21,504 nt of DNA from Burkholderiaceae bacterium. Its GTDB lineage: Bacteria; Pseudomonadota; Gammaproteobacteria; Burkholderiales; Burkholderiaceae. The notes below the pieces were generated by a model. It was not told where the DNA came from. It worked only from the letters and a program-made list of their open reading frames with translations, and searched no databases. Within the stretch, counting starts at the first letter, position 1. Each line of letters opens with the position of its first letter. The translations under genes were made by a program, and so were the position numbers. The stretch lies in NCBI GenBank assembly GCA_947461805.1, contig CANHMJ010000010.1:1-21504 (forward strand). The letters run 5' to 3'. Of this stretch, positions 7,375 through 15,172 are shown piece by piece.

Positions 7375-7405
7375 ATTACTATTGAATTAATCACTGGAGT
7401 TTTGC

Positions 7406-7831
7406 ATGGCAATGGAGCGCACCCTTTCTATTATTAAACCGGATGCAGTAGCAAAAAATGTAATCGGACAGATTTATTCTCGTTTTGAGCAAGCTGGCCT
7501 CAAAGTCATCGCATCCAAAATGGCGCACTTATCGCAGTCAGAAGCCGAGCAGTTTTATGCTGTTCACGCTGCTCGCCCATTCTTTAAAGATTTGGTGAGT
7601 TTCATGATTTCTGGGCCGGTGATGATTCAGGTATTGCAGGGCGACAACGCCATTGCAAAAAACCGTGAACTCATGGGTGCAACCGATCCGAAGAAAGCCG
7701 ACAAGGGCACCATCCGCGCTGACTTTGCAGACAGCATTGATGCCAATGCGGTCCATGGTTCCGATGCACCAGAAACTGCTGCTGTGGAAATTGGATTCTT
7801 TTTCCCAGGCATGAACATCTTTTCGCGTTAA
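7406..7831 (+). CDS. ndk: Nucleoside-diphosphate kinase
   Basis: Transfers the gamma-phosphate of ATP to other nucleoside diphosphates through a phosphohistidine, balancing the NTP and dNTP pools. The 141-residue length matches the bacterial family. Signatures are ERTLSIIKPDAV at the N-terminus, RPFFKDLVSFMISGP, MGATDPKKADKGTIRADF, and the active-site segment NAVHGSDAPETAAVEI with catalytic His117. ATG 7406 is preferred over ATG 7412 because GGAG at 7396-7399 is 6 bases from the first and 12 from the second. It is first in the ndk-rlmN-ispG-hisS-yfgM-bamB-der run, and its leader is the only sizeable non-coding stretch in front of that run. Confidence 0.97.
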   Translation: MAMERTLSIIKPDAVAKNVIGQIYSRFEQAGLKVIASKMAHLSQSEAEQFYAVHAARPFFKDLVSFMISGPVMIQVLQGDNAIAKNRELMGATDPKKADKGTIRADFADSIDANAVHGSDAPETAAVEIGFFFPGMNIFSR

Positions 7832-7835
7832 TTGA

Positions 7836-8990
7836 TTGACTACCCCGCGCACAAATCTCCTGGATTTTGACGCTGCCGGTATGGCAGCGTATGTCGCGGG
7901 TCTAAATGAAAAACCCTTTCGGGCAAAGCAGCTCCTGAATTGGGTTCACCATCGCGGCGTGTCGGATATCGCCGCGATGAGTGATCTAGCAAAAACCTTT
8001 CGCACCTCCTTAGCTGACAGCGCTGAAATTAAACCGCTACCCGTCATCCGGGATGAGCAGGCCGAAGACGGTACGCGCAAGTGGTTGATTGATGTGGGCG
8101 CTAAAGATGCGGTGGAGATGGTCTTCATACCGGAAGACGACCGCGGTACTTTGTGTATTTCATCGCAAGCCGGCTGCGCGGTGAACTGCCGTTTTTGCTC
8201 CACGGGTTATCAAGGTTTCTCACGCAACCTCACCGCCGGTGAAATCATCGGTCAACTTTGGTACGCCGAGCACGAACTCAAAAAAGATCCCAACGCGGTA
8301 TTGCGTTTAGAGCAATACCCAACCCCCGGTTATGTGTACAGTGGCCGCGTGGTCTCAAACGTAGTGCTGATGGGCATGGGCGAGCCCTTACTCAATTACG
8401 ACAACGTGCTGACTGCCTTGCGCTTGATGCTCGATGACAATGCCTATGGCTTGTCACGTCGCCGCGTTACGGTATCCACCTCAGGCGTTGTGCCGATGAT
8501 GGATCGCTTGTCGCAGGATTGCCCGGTTGCGTTGGCAGTGTCCTTGCATGCCGCAAATGATGCCCTGCGTGATCAGTTAGTCCCCCTCAACATTAAATAC
8601 CCACTGCGCGAATTACTGGCGGCGTGTGAGCGCTATTTGGATTTTGCCCCGCGTGATTTTTTAACCTTTGAATACTGCATGCTCGAAAATGTGAACGACA
8701 GCGATGCGCAGGCCAAAGAGTTAATTCGCTTACTAAGCGGTATTAAATGCAAGGTTAACTTGATTCCATTTAATCCTTTCCCTGAATCCGGTCTGACGCG
8801 CTCATTGCCGCAACGTGTTCAGGCATTTATGCATTTATTGCAAGACGCCGGCATGATTGCCACCGTGCGTAAAACCCGTGGCGATGATATCGCTGCCGCA
8901 TGTGGCCAACTCGCTGGCGATGTGGTTGATCGGACTCGCGTGCGTGAGCGCGCGCTCTATGAGCAGCCCATCGAATGGGTCAACCGTTAA
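7836..8990 (+). CDS. rlmN: Dual-specificity RNA methyltransferase RlmN (23S rRNA A2503 / tRNA A37)
   Basis: A radical-SAM enzyme that places a methyl group on C2 of adenine 2503 in 23S rRNA and adenine 37 in some tRNAs. The radical-SAM cluster motif CxxxCxxC is at Cys114, Cys118 and Cys121 (GCAVNCRFCSTG). The two cysteines of the methyl-transfer mechanism are also present: Cys107 in LCISSQ and Cys356 in DIAAACGQL. VVLMGMGEPLLNYDNV and STSGVVPMMDRL are further signatures. The start is TTG 7836, 4 bases after the ndk stop. The first ATG (7881) would remove the conserved NLLDFDAAG segment. No Shine-Dalgarno is visible, which suits coupling to ndk. E. coli places rodZ next, but here ispG follows directly. 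Confidence 0.95.
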   Translation: MTTPRTNLLDFDAAGMAAYVAGLNEKPFRAKQLLNWVHHRGVSDIAAMSDLAKTFRTSLADSAEIKPLPVIRDEQAEDGTRKWLIDVGAKDAVEMVFIPEDDRGTLCISSQAGCAVNCRFCSTGYQGFSRNLTAGEIIGQLWYAEHELKKDPNAVLRLEQYPTPGYVYSGRVVSNVVLMGMGEPLLNYDNVLTALRLMLDDNAYGLSRRRVTVSTSGVVPMMDRLSQDCPVALAVSLHAANDALRDQLVPLNIKYPLRELLAACERYLDFAPRDFLTFEYCMLENVNDSDAQAKELIRLLSGIKCKVNLIPFNPFPESGLTRSLPQRVQAFMHLLQDAGMIATVRKTRGDDIAAACGQLAGDVVDRTRVRERALYEQPIEWVNR

Positions 8991-9004
8991 TATTTCCTAA
9001 CCCA

Positions 9005-10291
9005 ATGACAGCATCTAATAAAACTATGTTGAATTGCTTACCTCCATTACCACTTGGCCCATCCTCTAGGCGCGCTTCACGCCAATCGGAAGTGGTTTGG
9101 GAAAGTGCCCGCATTACGGTTGGTGGTAATGCACCGGTCCGTGTTCAGTCGATGACCAATACCGATACCGAAGATGCCTTGGCAACCGCGATTCAAGTAA
9201 AAGAGTTAGCGCGAGCCGGTTCAGAAATGGTGCGCATTACCGTCAACACGCCGGCTGCCGCAGCTGCTGTTCCCTATATTCGCGAGCAGCTCGATAAGAT
9301 GGGCGTGCACGTGCCGCTCATTGGCGACTTTCATTACAACGGCCATACGCTGCTCAAAGAGCACCCCGAGTGCGCTAAGACCTTATCGAAGTACCGCATC
9401 AATCCAGGCAATGTGGGCAAGGGCGCGAAGCGCGATCCCCAATTTGCACAAATGATTGAAGCCGCTTGCGAATACCGCAAACCGATTCGGATTGGGGTGA
9501 ACTGGGGTAGCTTGGATCAAGACCTGCTCGCCAGCATCATGGATGCCAATGCGGCGCTGCCTAGCCCTAAATCAGCACAAGAAGTCATGATCGAGGCGCT
9601 GATCCAGTCCGCCTTGCAATCTGCGGAGAAGGCGGAAGAGCTGGGTATGGATCCCAACCAAATTACGCTCTCGTGCAAAGTCAGTAACGTACAAGATTTA
9701 GTGGCGGTGTATCGCGACCTGGCGCGCCGCTGCGACTACCCATTGCATTTGGGCTTAACCGAAGCCGGCATGGGCAGCAAAGGCATCGTGGCCTCGACTG
9801 CAGCTTTAGCCATCCTATTGCAAGAAGGCATTGGCGATACCATTCGCGTTTCACTCACGCCCGATCCTGGCGCGCCCCGTGAAAATGAAGTCATTGTGGG
9901 TCAAGAGATTTTACAAACCATGGGTCTGCGTAATTTCACACCGATGGTGATTGCCTGCCCTGGTTGTGGCCGTACGACGAGCACGACCTTTCAGGAATTA
10001 GCCGCCAACATTCAATCCTACTTACGGCAGCAAATGCCCGTATGGAAAAAAACCCATCCGGGTGTTGAAGAAATGAATGTGGCCGTGATGGGCTGCATTG
10101 TGAATGGCCCGGGCGAGAGTAAGCACGCCAATATTGGTATCTCATTACCAGGAACAGGCGAAACGCCCGCTGCCCCGGTGTTTGTTGATGGCGTCAAAGT
10201 AAAGACTTTGCGCGGCGAATCGATTGCGCAGGACTTTCAGGTGATTGTGGAAGAGTACGTCAAAACCCGTTACGGCAGTGCGCAAGTATGA
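9005..10291 (+). CDS. ispG: 4-hydroxy-3-methylbut-2-en-1-yl diphosphate synthase IspG
   Basis: Catalyses the penultimate step of the methylerythritol phosphate pathway to isoprenoids, converting the cyclic diphosphate MEcPP to HMBPP with a [4Fe-4S] cluster. The N-terminal TIM-barrel part carries RVQSMTNTDTEDALAT and GSEMVRITVNTP. The C-terminal cluster domain has CPGCGRTT (Cys318 and Cys321) and GCIVNGPGE (Cys364). The length of 428 residues fits the betaproteobacterial form. The frame is open to ATG 8975 inside rlmN. ATG 9005 is preferred because it avoids that overlap, and ATG 9026 also remains possible. None has a good ribosome site. The stop overlaps the hisS start by four bases (ATGA). 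Confidence 0.94.
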   Translation: MTASNKTMLNCLPPLPLGPSSRRASRQSEVVWESARITVGGNAPVRVQSMTNTDTEDALATAIQVKELARAGSEMVRITVNTPAAAAAVPYIREQLDKMGVHVPLIGDFHYNGHTLLKEHPECAKTLSKYRINPGNVGKGAKRDPQFAQMIEAACEYRKPIRIGVNWGSLDQDLLASIMDANAALPSPKSAQEVMIEALIQSALQSAEKAEELGMDPNQITLSCKVSNVQDLVAVYRDLARRCDYPLHLGLTEAGMGSKGIVASTAALAILLQEGIGDTIRVSLTPDPGAPRENEVIVGQEILQTMGLRNFTPMVIACPGCGRTTSTTFQELAANIQSYLRQQMPVWKKTHPGVEEMNVAVMGCIVNGPGESKHANIGISLPGTGETPAAPVFVDGVKVKTLRGESIAQDFQVIVEEYVKTRYGSAQV

Positions 10292-11595
10292 GTAGTCCGA
10301 AGCTGCAAAAAATAAACGGCGTGCGAGGTATGAATGATCTGCTGCCTGCCGATGCGCAGCAGTGGACGCATTTGGAAAATGCTGTTCGCGATCTGACGCG
10401 GGCGTATGGATACGAATTACTGAAAACGCCCATTGTCGAATCCACTCCAGTCTTTCAACGCGGCATTGGGGAAGTCACCGACATTGTCGAGAAGGAAATG
10501 TATTCCTTTGAAGACCGTTTGAATGGAGAGCAACTCACCTTAAGGCCAGAAGGCACAGCTGCACTCGTGCGTGCGGTGATTGAACACAATTTACTCTATG
10601 ACGGCCCTAAGCGCCTTTGGTATACCGGTCCGATGTTTCGGCATGAGCGTCCACAGCGCGGTCGTTATCGCCAGTTTCATCAATTTGGGATTGAAGCCTT
10701 GGGGTTTGCCGGCCCGGACATTGACGCCGAAATCATTTTGATGGGACAACGTCTTTGGGACGAGCTGGGCTTACGCGGCGTACGCTTGGAAATCAATTCC
10801 CTGGGCCAGGCCGATGAGCGCGCGCTGCACCGCACTGCATTAATTGCCTATTTTGAGCAAAACGCATCTGCATTGGATGCGGATTCACAGCGGCGCCTCA
10901 AAACCAATCCGTTGCGCATCCTGGATTCAAAAAACCCAGACATGCAAGCCCTGATTGAAGGCGCGCCGCGGTTGCTGGATTTTCTGGGACCAGAATCACT
11001 AGCGCATTTTGAAGCAGTACAAGCTTTACTGAAGGCCAATAACGTACCGTGCAAAATCAATCCACGCTTGGTGCGGGGTTTGGATTATTACAACTTGACG
11101 GTGTTTGAGTGGGTAACGGATGCCCTCGGCGCCCAAGGCACGATTGCGGGCGGCGGACGTTACGATCCCTTAATCGAACGCATGGGCGGTAAGCCAGCAC
11201 CAGCCTGTGGCTGGGCCATGGGTATGGAGCGGGTACTTGAACTCATGAAGGTGTCAGAGTCATTGCCAGAGCCCACCAATTTATGCGATGTCTTTGTTTT
11301 GCATCAGGGCGGCGAGACCTTGCGTACCGCCTTGGTTGCGGCTGAGGAAATGCGCAGTGCCGGCATTGATGTTGTTTTATTTTGCGCGCCTGACGGCCAA
11401 GCAGCGAGTTTTAAGTCTCAAATGAAGAAAGCCGATGCCAGCGGCGCGGCGTATGCGGTGATCATTGGCCCGGATGAGCTTGCCCGCAATGAGGCGCAAC
11501 TTAAAGATTTGCGTGGCGGCGAAGAGCAGCGCGCCATTGCCTTGGATGGATTGCTCGGCACCGTAATTGATGCCTTAGTAGCGACATCCGAATAG
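10288..11595 (+). CDS. hisS: Histidyl-tRNA synthetase
   Basis: A class II aminoacyl-tRNA synthetase that charges tRNA-His. Seen in order: GVRGMNDLLP near the N-terminus, motif 1 region (FQRGIGEVTDIVEKEMY), motif 2 (RLWYTGPMFRHERPQRGRYRQF), the histidine-binding signatures RGLDYYNLTVFEW and GGGRYDPLI, motif 3 (GWAMGMERVLEL), and a C-terminal anticodon-binding domain from about residue 330. The length of 435 residues is normal. It starts with ATG 10288 inside the ispG stop. It shares ancestry with hisZ at 18750 in this window, which lacks the aminoacylation motifs. A 39-base gap separates it from yfgM. Confidence 0.96.
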   Translation: MSSPKLQKINGVRGMNDLLPADAQQWTHLENAVRDLTRAYGYELLKTPIVESTPVFQRGIGEVTDIVEKEMYSFEDRLNGEQLTLRPEGTAALVRAVIEHNLLYDGPKRLWYTGPMFRHERPQRGRYRQFHQFGIEALGFAGPDIDAEIILMGQRLWDELGLRGVRLEINSLGQADERALHRTALIAYFEQNASALDADSQRRLKTNPLRILDSKNPDMQALIEGAPRLLDFLGPESLAHFEAVQALLKANNVPCKINPRLVRGLDYYNLTVFEWVTDALGAQGTIAGGGRYDPLIERMGGKPAPACGWAMGMERVLELMKVSESLPEPTNLCDVFVLHQGGETLRTALVAAEEMRSAGIDVVLFCAPDGQAASFKSQMKKADASGAAYAVIIGPDELARNEAQLKDLRGGEEQRAIALDGLLGTVIDALVATSE

Positions 11596-11634
11596 AATGA
11601 CGCATTCGTATCGTATTTAATAGCTTGGACCGTT

Positions 11635-12291
11635 ATGCCTTTAGACCTCGAAGAACAAGAACAACTTGATAGCTTTAAAGCCTTTTGGGAGAAATACCGC
11701 TCCCTCATCATGGGCTTAGTTACCGCTGCTTTATTTGCATTTGCTGCCTACAACGGTTGGCAATGGTGGAAGAATAGCCAGGCAACCGAAGCCGGTAAGC
11801 TCTATGAAACCATGATGGGCTCGATTGAGAAGGGCAATAAAGACCAAAGCATTCTGGCTGCCGAAGACTTGCAAAAGCAATTTGCTGGGACCAGTTACGC
11901 CCCTATGGCCAGTTTGATTGCAGCAAAACTGGCTGCCGATGCAGGGGATGCCGCTAAGTCCCAAGCCTTCTTACGCTGGGTTGCTGAAAAGTCAGCCAAC
12001 GATGGCTACAAAGCCTTGGGCAAATTGCGCCTGGCAGCGGCCTTGATGGACGAGGGTAGTGCAAAGTCCTTAGCCGAGGCCGATGCGATTTTGAAGGGGG
12101 CGCCAACTCCTGGATTTGAACCGTTGTGGCTCGAGCGCCGTGGTGATTGGTTTTTGGTGCAAGGGAAAAATACTGATGCGCGAAGCAGTTATTCGCAAGC
12201 GTGGAAGTTATTGGAAAAATCCAAAGAATTCCCGCAAGAGGCGCGCACTCTTCTTAAAGTAAAGCTTGATGCCGTTGGAGGCATTGAATGA
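11635..12291 (+). CDS. yfgM: YfgM-type membrane-anchored TPR protein (SecYEG ancillary chaperone)
   Basis: An inner-membrane protein with a short cytoplasmic N-terminus (MPLDLEEQEQLDSFKAFW), one membrane helix at about residues 22-42 (LIMGLVTAALFAFAAYNGW) and a periplasmic helical region of TPR type (AKLAADAGD, ALGKLRLAAALMDEG, RGDWFLVQGKNTDARSSY). In E. coli YfgM joins PpiD at the SecYEG translocon and helps hand over secreted proteins. The position between hisS and bamB is the conserved one. The length of 218 residues is close to the family norm. Its stop overlaps bamB by four bases (ATGA), in keeping with a shared role in export and outer-membrane assembly. Confidence 0.88.
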   Translation: MPLDLEEQEQLDSFKAFWEKYRSLIMGLVTAALFAFAAYNGWQWWKNSQATEAGKLYETMMGSIEKGNKDQSILAAEDLQKQFAGTSYAPMASLIAAKLAADAGDAAKSQAFLRWVAEKSANDGYKALGKLRLAAALMDEGSAKSLAEADAILKGAPTPGFEPLWLERRGDWFLVQGKNTDARSSYSQAWKLLEKSKEFPQEARTLLKVKLDAVGGIE

Positions 12292-13421
12292 GGCGACTTC
12301 TAGGCGCCGCTGTTGTTGCCGTATTGGCAGTCAGCCTCGTTGCTTGCACCGGCAAGGCGCGCGTGCGCCAGCCCGCTGAGCTCGTGAACGTCAGCAACCA
12401 GTTTGATTTAGCGCCCGTATGGTCTGTCAGCATTGGTTCATCGGAGCCCTTTAACTTTCATCCTGCGGTGGTGGGCGATGCCGTCTATGCCGCGTCGCGT
12501 CGCGGCAGTTTGCTTAAATTGGATTTGCAAAGCGGTAAAACACTCTGGGATGTGACCGTTCCAGAAAAGCTCAGCATTGGTCCTGGCTCGGATGGCAAAG
12601 TGACTGCAGTCGTGACTACCGAAGGCGATGTGTTTGCCTACGATGACACCGGTAAGAATATTTGGAAGTTTCATATCGGCGGGGAAGTATTGACTGCTCC
12701 GGTTGTAGCCGGTGGAGTGGTAGTGATTCGCGGCTTAGATAATCGCTTTGTGGGTTTGGATGCGGCGACCGGTAAGCGCCGCTGGATTTACCAGCGCCAG
12801 CAATCGGCATTGTCCTTGCGGGTGGGTTACGGCATGCTATCGATTGGTAATGAAGTGATTGTGACGGGGTTTGCCGGTGGTCGTTTTGGCATGATTGGGA
12901 TTGCCAATGGCGGACTCGTTTGGGAAACCCCAATCTCCTTTCCGAAAGGCTTCTCCGAAATCGAGCGCCTCAATGATGTGAGTGCCAAACCCAGCATGGA
13001 AGGTGAGCGTATTTGTGCTGTGTCCTATCAGGGTCGCATTGGTTGTGCGCAAGTGCGCACGGGCACACTGATTTGGTTTAAAGATTTTTCTAGTTTTACT
13101 GGCACTACACAAAGTACCGAGTTTGTCTTTGCCGCCAATGAAAAATCGCACGTCACCGCATTTCGAAGCAGTGACGGCGTACAGGTATGGGAGAACACCC
13201 AACTGACGTGGCGCGATGTCGGCGAGCCCTTAGCAATTGGCAGGGTCGTTTTAATGGGTGATAAGCAAGGATACATTCATGCAATGTCGCAGTCGGGCGG
13301 CGAGATGCTAGCGCGCATTCGCCATGACTCAACGCCGGTGACGGCAGCACCGATCGCAGTAGGCGGCTTGATTCTGGTTCAGTCTCAAGGTGGCAAGTTA
13401 ACGGCGTACAGCCCCAAATGA
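12288..13421 (+). CDS. bamB: Outer-membrane protein assembly factor BamB
   Basis: A lipoprotein subunit of the BAM complex, which folds beta-barrel proteins into the outer membrane. The signal peptide ends in the lipobox SLVAC, giving lipidated Cys20. The rest is an eight-bladed PQQ-type beta-propeller. Repeated blade motifs are visible as LDLQSGKTLWDVTV, DDTGKNIWKFHIGG, LDAATGKRRWIYQ, ANGGLVWETPI, VRTGTLIWFKDF, SSDGVQVWEN and a closing SQGGKLTAYSPK. The length of 377 residues is normal. The start overlaps yfgM, and the stop overlaps der (ATGA), so three consecutive genes are translationally linked. Confidence 0.95.
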   Translation: MRRLLGAAVVAVLAVSLVACTGKARVRQPAELVNVSNQFDLAPVWSVSIGSSEPFNFHPAVVGDAVYAASRRGSLLKLDLQSGKTLWDVTVPEKLSIGPGSDGKVTAVVTTEGDVFAYDDTGKNIWKFHIGGEVLTAPVVAGGVVVIRGLDNRFVGLDAATGKRRWIYQRQQSALSLRVGYGMLSIGNEVIVTGFAGGRFGMIGIANGGLVWETPISFPKGFSEIERLNDVSAKPSMEGERICAVSYQGRIGCAQVRTGTLIWFKDFSSFTGTTQSTEFVFAANEKSHVTAFRSSDGVQVWENTQLTWRDVGEPLAIGRVVLMGDKQGYIHAMSQSGGEMLARIRHDSTPVTAAPIAVGGLILVQSQGGKLTAYSPK

Positions 13422-14776
13422 AGCCAGTCATCACCATCGTTGGCCGACCGAACGTCGGTAAATCCACCTTATTCAATCGCTTGACGCGTTCGCGCGATGC
13501 GCTGGTAGCGGACTTTTCTGGCTTAACCCGGGATCGCCATTACGGCAACAGCCGCATTACCTCGCGTGAGTTTATTTGCGTCGATACCGGTGGCTTTGAG
13601 CCGGTCGCAAAAACCGGCATTGTTGCCGAGATGGCTAAACAAACCAAGCAAGCCGTTGCCGAATCCGACTTAATTATTTTCCTCGTGGACGGTCGCCTAG
13701 GCATGGCACCGCAAGACCGCGTGATTGCTGATTTTCTGCGCAAGACCGGTCGCCCGGTTGTGCTGGCGGTCAACAAAACCGAAGGTATGTCGCATGGCGT
13801 AGTGACGGCTGATTTTCATGAACTGGGATTGGGTGAGCCGTTTGCGATTTCCTCGGCGCACGGTGACGGCGTTAAAACATTGATTGATGATGCGCTAGAT
13901 GAGCTCGGCATTCCCGAACCCGATGACAGCGCGGAGTCCGACCCCTTAACGCCCCGAGCCATGAAGATTGCCGTTGTCGGCCGCCCTAATGTGGGTAAGT
14001 CGACGCTGATCAACAAACTCATTGGCGAAGAGCGGGTGATTGCATTTGATATGCCGGGCACGACGCGCGATGCGATTGAAGTGCCGTTTGAACGCAACGG
14101 TAAACCCTACATCTTGATTGATACCGCAGGCTTGCGTCGCCGCGGCAAGGTATTTGAAGCAATTGAAAAGTTTTCTGTAGTTAAAACGCTGCAGGCCATT
14201 GCCGATGCCAATGTCGTGATCTTGATGCTCGATGCCCAGCAAGATATTTCAGAGCAAGACGCGCACATTGCGGGCTTTATTTTGGAAGCGGGCCGCGCAC
14301 TGGTCCTGGCAATCAATAAATGGGATGGCATCGATCACTACGTTAAAGAGCGCTGCCGTGTTGAGATTGGTCAAAAGCTGCGTTTCTTGGATTTCGCAAA
14401 CGTGCACCCCATTTCAGCGGCAAAAGGAACGGGACTCAAAGAGCTTTTTAAAGACGTTGACTTAGCGTATGCCGCAGCCATGGCGAAACTACCAACCCCA
14501 AGGCTCACGCGTATTTTGGCGGAGGCCGTGGAGCATCAACAACCCAAGCGCGTTGGCATGGGTCGTCCTAAATTGCGCTATGCCCACCAAGGCGGCATGA
14601 ACCCGCCGATAGTAGTGATTCACGGCAGTGCGCTCAGCGGTGTAACGGACAGCTACAAGCGCTATTTAGAAGGGCGCTTTCGGGAAGCATTTAAGTTGCG
14701 GGGAACCCCTTTGCGAATTGAAATGCGCACCAATAAAAACCCTTATGTGGATGCAGATAAGGGCAAAAAACGCTAA
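13418..14776 (+). CDS. der: Ribosome biogenesis GTPase Der (EngA)
   Basis: An essential GTPase with two tandem G domains that acts in maturation of the 50S subunit. First G domain: GRPNVGKS (9-16), SGLTRDRHYG, DTGGFE and NKTEG. Second: GRPNVGKS (188-195), DMPGTTRDAIEVPFER, DTAGLRRRGKV and NKWDG. A KH-like C-terminal domain follows, with the usual basic RNA-contacting end (FREAFKLRGTPLRIEMRT... KGKKR). The length of 452 residues fits. It ends the ndk-der cluster. I see no convincing hairpin terminator after it, so transcription could run on into hfq. Confidence 0.96.
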   Translation: MKPVITIVGRPNVGKSTLFNRLTRSRDALVADFSGLTRDRHYGNSRITSREFICVDTGGFEPVAKTGIVAEMAKQTKQAVAESDLIIFLVDGRLGMAPQDRVIADFLRKTGRPVVLAVNKTEGMSHGVVTADFHELGLGEPFAISSAHGDGVKTLIDDALDELGIPEPDDSAESDPLTPRAMKIAVVGRPNVGKSTLINKLIGEERVIAFDMPGTTRDAIEVPFERNGKPYILIDTAGLRRRGKVFEAIEKFSVVKTLQAIADANVVILMLDAQQDISEQDAHIAGFILEAGRALVLAINKWDGIDHYVKERCRVEIGQKLRFLDFANVHPISAAKGTGLKELFKDVDLAYAAAMAKLPTPRLTRILAEAVEHQQPKRVGMGRPKLRYAHQGGMNPPIVVIHGSALSGVTDSYKRYLEGRFREAFKLRGTPLRIEMRTNKNPYVDADKGKKR

Positions 14777-14806
14777 TCCAGCACCTTTTTCGCCGCTGTT
14801 TTAGGC

Positions 14807-14836
14807 TTGGCAAAAGTTTGGTAGGCGGTATATATT
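14807..14836 (+). promoter_or_regulatory. Putative sigma-70-type promoter of hfq
   Basis: TTGGCA (14807-14812) and TATATT (14831-14836) are separated by 18 bases. An overlapping TATATA at 14829-14834 would give 16. Transcription would start near 14843, leaving a leader of about 84 bases before hfq. The intergenic region (14777-14926) holds no other gene that I can support. The spacing and AT-rich -10 make this the best promoter candidate in the window. Confidence 0.55.
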
Positions 14837-14926
14837 AATAACCATAGGGCGATGTTCCGTAGTTGGCCCTGCAGTCCCTCAATAAAAGCAAGACTCCCAC
14901 ACATCCAATAATGAATAAGGAGCAGT

Positions 14927-15172
14927 ATGAATAGCAATAAAACCCAATTACTTCAGGATCCCTTCCTGAATACCTTGCGCAAAGAGCACGTACCGGTATC
15001 GATTTACTTGGTCAACGGCATTAAGCTGCAGGGCAATATTGAATCCTTTGATCAGTACGTTGTTTTGTTGCGCAATACCGTCACGCAAATGGTCTATAAG
15101 CATGCCATTTCGACCATCGTACCGGCGCGTGCGGTCACGTTCCGTGCTGATGAGGATGAGCCTTCTGCATAA
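14927..15172 (+). CDS. hfq: RNA chaperone Hfq
   Basis: A hexameric Sm-like protein that pairs small RNAs with target mRNAs and binds A-rich and U-rich RNA. The 81-residue protein begins with the conserved segment QLLQDPFLNTLRKEHVPVSIYLVNGIKLQG (Sm1 motif around residues 25-50, with FDQYVVLL) and has the Sm2 motif VYKHAISTIVPAR, including the YKH residues that contact uridines. The C-terminal tail is short and acidic (ADEDEPSA), unlike the long tail of E. coli. It has a strong ribosome site, AAGGAG at 14917-14922. The hfq-hflX-hflK-hflC order is conserved across many Proteobacteria. The hflX start lies inside its 3' end. Confidence 0.97.
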   Translation: MNSNKTQLLQDPFLNTLRKEHVPVSIYLVNGIKLQGNIESFDQYVVLLRNTVTQMVYKHAISTIVPARAVTFRADEDEPSA

